Part shown: in pieces, positions 61,491 to 64,000 of the stretch
How the letters are laid out: each line of letters begins with the position of its first letter
Position numbering within the stretch: the stretch's first letter is position 1
Assembly: GCA_017622845.1 (NCBI GenBank)
Contig: JAGAQJ010000037.1
Span: forward strand, 1 to 64,000
DNA from: Lachnospiraceae bacterium
Lineage (GTDB): Bacteria; Bacillota; Clostridia; Lachnospirales; Lachnospiraceae
Direction of reading: 5' to 3'
DNA length: 64,000 bases
Program-made: the position numbers and the translations under genes
The notes under the pieces: generated by a model
Database searches by the model: none
Told to the model about the DNA's origin: nothing
Seen by the model: only the letters and a program-made list of their open reading frames with translations

Positions 61491-62855
61491 ATGGTCAAAA
61501 GAGGTATTTATGCTACAATTACTGCAATTACAGCAATGTGCGCGCTGGGAGCGTGTGGGAATACTGAGACGGACAGTGTGATATCGGAGCAGGGCGAAAG
61601 TGAGGCATTGCATTCCGAAGAAGCCGGTGCAGCAGAATCAGATATGACGGAGCCGGATACGGAATCGCAGGATGCAGTAAATCTGACTAATGAGAGCAGT
61701 ATTGCTATTACAATTGATTATGATATTCAGTCATATGAAGATATTCAGAATTTCAGCTATCAGTTGTTTGGAGAAAATCTGGAGTCCCAAAATCCGGTAC
61801 TTTCTCCGGTATCAGCATATTTGGCGCTTGCAATGGCTGCTTTTGGCTCAGATGGAAGTACAAAAGCGGAATTTGACAAATTACTCGGCGAGGGTGCGAT
61901 GGTAATATCCGATGATATCATGAACAGCCTTCCGGTGGAATCCAAGAATCAAATACTGTCACTTGCAAATTCTGCCTGGATTGATGATCAGTATCTTGTT
62001 GATGAGAATTGGATTGGCTCTATAAAATCTTTGCTGGATGCAGAAGCATATCAGACGGATTTGTCAAGCACAGAAGCTATGAATAGTATGAACGACTGGA
62101 TAAAAACGAAGACAAATGAGATGATTAATGAGATGCTGACAGAGCCGCTGGACTCTGATGCGCGCCTTGCGCTTTTTAATACAATTTACTTTAAAGCAAA
62201 GTGGAGCAGTCCGTTTGAGGTAGAGTCTACTTATCAGGATCAATTTCATGTGAATGAGAATGAGCAGGTTGAAGTTGATATGATGAATAAATATGCTGAA
62301 GGATTTGACTATATTTCCAATGACTTTGCAGAGGGATTGATTTTTCCGTATCGTTCAGATACAGAAAAACCTAATTTAGCATTGCTTGCGCTGAAGCCAA
62401 AGGAAGGAATGACAGTACGTGAAATGTACAATAATCTGAATGGCGATGTGATATCAGATATGTTAGAAAACAAAATGACTTCATTAGTCAATATAAAACT
62501 TCCTAAATTCGAGATTTCTTTTGAAGACAGTCTCAATGACAGCTTGATGAATATGGGGCTTGTGGATGGATTTGATCCGGAAAAAGCGGACTTCAGCCTT
62601 ATGGGAAAAAATGTGAGCGGTAATAATTTATATATTAGTCTTGTGAAGCAGAAAGCAAAAATTATCGTGGACGAAGAAGGCACAGAAGCGGCGGCGGCAA
62701 CAGAGGTTATGATGGCAGAAGCCTGTGCGCTGTTTCCGGAAGAACCAATAGATGTATACTTTGATGAACCGTTCCTATATATCATTATGGATATGGATAG
62801 AGAAATACCGCTGTTTATGGGTATTCTTGATAACCCTGCTGCAATAAAGGAATAA
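61491..62855 (+). CDS. Serpin-family protease inhibitor, lipoprotein
   Basis: 454 residues, ATG after GAGGAGGTTCAAAC. The N-terminus has a lipobox (TAMCALGAC, Cys about residue 22) and an acidic, Ser/Glu-rich linker, so the protein is tethered outside the membrane. The serpin fold (about 75-450) has NPVLSPVSAYLALAMAAFGS, LFNTIYFKAKWSSPF and DEPFLYIIMD. The reactive-loop hinge EEGTEAAAAT has small residues at P12-P9, the hallmark of inhibitory serpins. The scissile bond is probably around AEACAL, but the loop is about five residues longer than in alpha-1-antitrypsin, so P1 is uncertain. Confidence 0.92.
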   Translation: MVKRGIYATITAITAMCALGACGNTETDSVISEQGESEALHSEEAGAAESDMTEPDTESQDAVNLTNESSIAITIDYDIQSYEDIQNFSYQLFGENLESQNPVLSPVSAYLALAMAAFGSDGSTKAEFDKLLGEGAMVISDDIMNSLPVESKNQILSLANSAWIDDQYLVDENWIGSIKSLLDAEAYQTDLSSTEAMNSMNDWIKTKTNEMINEMLTEPLDSDARLALFNTIYFKAKWSSPFEVESTYQDQFHVNENEQVEVDMMNKYAEGFDYISNDFAEGLIFPYRSDTEKPNLALLALKPKEGMTVREMYNNLNGDVISDMLENKMTSLVNIKLPKFEISFEDSLNDSLMNMGLVDGFDPEKADFSLMGKNVSGNNLYISLVKQKAKIIVDEEGTEAAAATEVMMAEACALFPEEPIDVYFDEPFLYIIMDMDREIPLFMGILDNPAAIKE

Positions 62856-62874
62856 TGCATGTTATTTATTTTTT

Positions 62875-63125
62875 GCAGCAGCACAGTCTTTTATTTATGT
62901 TAAGCAGGACGAAGGACAATTGCCCGTTATCTTCCATTAGTGTACTGTTATTCATTCTTTCAGACTGCCAATATCGTGAAGCCTGTCTATCCTTGTTTAA
63001 AGCTTTATGGTTTTAATGAACAAAAAAGGCAGATTAGGAAACTCCCATTCGGAATCATGGCAGTCAGAGGGATACTATCCGTAGTGTTTGTTCCATTGTC
63101 AATATATGCAAGGCTGAATAGTTAC
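62875..63125. mobile_element. Degenerate GTAAC-family miniature element I (about 250 bp)
   Basis: Right end GGCTGAATAGTTAC (63112-63125) is clear. The left end is decayed (GCAGCACAGTCTTTTAT near 62878), but inside it AGGACGAAGGACAATTGCCCG matches element A. A clear target duplication is lost. It fills the gap between the serpin and DUF1015 genes; the remaining 100 bp (63126-63225) is A+T-rich leader sequence. Confidence 0.5.
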
Positions 63126-63225
63126 ATTTTGTATTATTTTTATAAATTCGTTATTTTCTTTATATTGAGAATCTGATAGAATAATACTGTTATAGTGATA
63201 ATTAGAACAATCAGGAGGAATCAGT

Positions 63226-64000
63226 ATGGCAGTAATCAGACCATTTAAAGCATATAGACCGAAGAAGGGCTTGGAGGATAAGATTGCGGCATTGCCGTAT
63301 GATGTATACAACCGTGAGGAAGCGTGTGCGGCTGTTCAGGGAAATCGACTTTCGTTTTTAAATATTGACAGAGCGGAAACACAATTTGACAGCAGTGTTG
63401 ATACTTATGCCGATGAAGTCTATCAGAAGGCGCATGACTTGCTTTGGGATATGATTCAGGCAGGTGAGTTTGTTCAGGAGGACAAACCGGTTTATTACAT
63501 ATATGAATTGACAATGGATGGAAGAATCCAGACAGGCATTGTGGCATGTGCAAGTGTTGACGACTATCAGAATCAGATTATTAAGAAACATGAGAATACG
63601 CGTGCTGACAAAGAGCTTGACCGTATACGCCATGTGGAGACGTGTGAGGCACAGACAGGTCCGATTTTCCTTGCATATCGGGCAAATGATGTGTTGAGGG
63701 AAATGATTGCAAAAGTAAAAAGACAAGATGCGCTTTATGATTTTACTTCAGAAGACGGAATTACACACAGAGTATGGTGTATTGATGATGATATGGATAT
63801 AAAGGCTATTCAGGAAGCATTTGAAGGCATTTCCCGGATTTATATTGCTGACGGACATCATCGCTGTGCTTCTGCTGTAAAAACAGGCTTAAAAAAGCGC
63901 GAGCAGAATCCCGATTATACAGGGAATGAGGAATTTAATTATTTTCTGTCTGTTTTGTTTGCTGATGAAGAACTGATGATTATGGACTACAACCGGGTTG
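63226..64000 (+). CDS. DUF1015 family protein, 5' part (cut by window end)
   Basis: 258 codons are visible, ATG after CAGGAGGAATCAGT. Begins AVIRPFKAYRPKKGLEDKIA and has AALPYDVYNREEACAAVQGN, KKHENTRADKELDRIRHVE and the DUF1015 signature YIADGHHRCASAVKTG. Family members are about 400-430 residues, so roughly 60% is present. In Clostridia this gene often accompanies serC and serA, suggesting a link to serine metabolism, though its reaction is not established to my knowledge. Confidence 0.9.
   Translation, partial: MAVIRPFKAYRPKKGLEDKIAALPYDVYNREEACAAVQGNRLSFLNIDRAETQFDSSVDTYADEVYQKAHDLLWDMIQAGEFVQEDKPVYYIYELTMDGRIQTGIVACASVDDYQNQIIKKHENTRADKELDRIRHVETCEAQTGPIFLAYRANDVLREMIAKVKRQDALYDFTSEDGITHRVWCIDDDMDIKAIQEAFEGISRIYIADGHHRCASAVKTGLKKREQNPDYTGNEEFNYFLSVLFADEELMIMDYNRV

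Noticed and set aside
1..64000. CRISPR array, tRNA or rRNA genes
   Set aside because: No regularly spaced identical repeats with unique spacers were seen, and no cloverleaf or rRNA-like stretches were recognised on either strand; short tRNAs could still be missed by eye.

Overview
The window looks like chromosomal DNA of an anaerobic, endospore-forming member of the Lachnospiraceae (Clostridia). Evidence: moderate-to-low G+C, strong AGGAGG-type ribosome binding sites, a CotJ-type spore coat gene, a group B [FeFe] hydrogenase, a split cobalamin methionine synthase, a chorion-type high-cysteine small protein, and YtrA-type GntR/ABC and DUF6449 genes. The genus cannot be fixed from sequence reading alone. 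No rRNA, tRNA or CRISPR array was seen.

Layout. (1) 1-4830 is the right end of an integrated element whose left end lies outside the window. It holds a small inverted-repeat element, gene fragments, a membrane glycosyltransferase and a large serine recombinase. The recombinase ends 13 bp before the last third of the spore coat gene cotJC, so the element appears to have split cotJC. (2) 5.3-13.3 kb: a two-component system and a MacB/FtsX-type ABC transporter, separated by an A+T-rich patch with a predicted PD-(D/E)XK-fold protein. (3) 13.3-20 kb: a K+/H+ antiporter with two tiny membrane proteins upstream, a glycogen debranching enzyme and a MATE pump. (4) 20-28 kb: a pectin utilisation locus with an AraC regulator, GH28, GH105, a pectin methylesterase, an alpha/beta hydrolase and a TIM-barrel isomerase. 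None of the enzymes has a signal peptide, so they should act on imported oligogalacturonides. Almost every intergenic gap here carries a miniature inverted-repeat element. (5) 28-41.7 kb: hydrogenase, gltX, a UvrD-family helicase, DUF2225 and DUF1292 proteins, a sirtuin-like protein and a GH13 isoamylase-like protein that both lack catalytic residues, then the split MetH pair. (6) 42-47.5 kb: a GntR/YtrA-controlled ABC transporter and a lactonase. (7) 47.6-64 kb: housekeeping biosynthesis (aroC, tgt, yajC, leuB, ilvD, ilvB, an L,D-transpeptidase, serC, serA and a DUF1015 gene cut by the window end), interrupted by a sigma factor, a putative anti-sigma factor and a serpin lipoprotein.

Main observations. 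First, a cotJC interruption by a serine-recombinase element, resembling the skin (sigK) and SP-beta (spsM) arrangements. Second, a family of miniature elements of about 60-140 bp whose ends begin GTAAC and which are flanked by 8-bp target duplications (four perfect, two at 7/8). These are IS66-like hallmarks, and five copies lie inside the pectin locus. Third, a separate 165-bp element with perfect 19-bp terminal inverted repeats, present twice at 138/140 identity. Fourth, two neighbouring genes (sirtuin-like and isoamylase-like) that both look like pseudo-enzymes.
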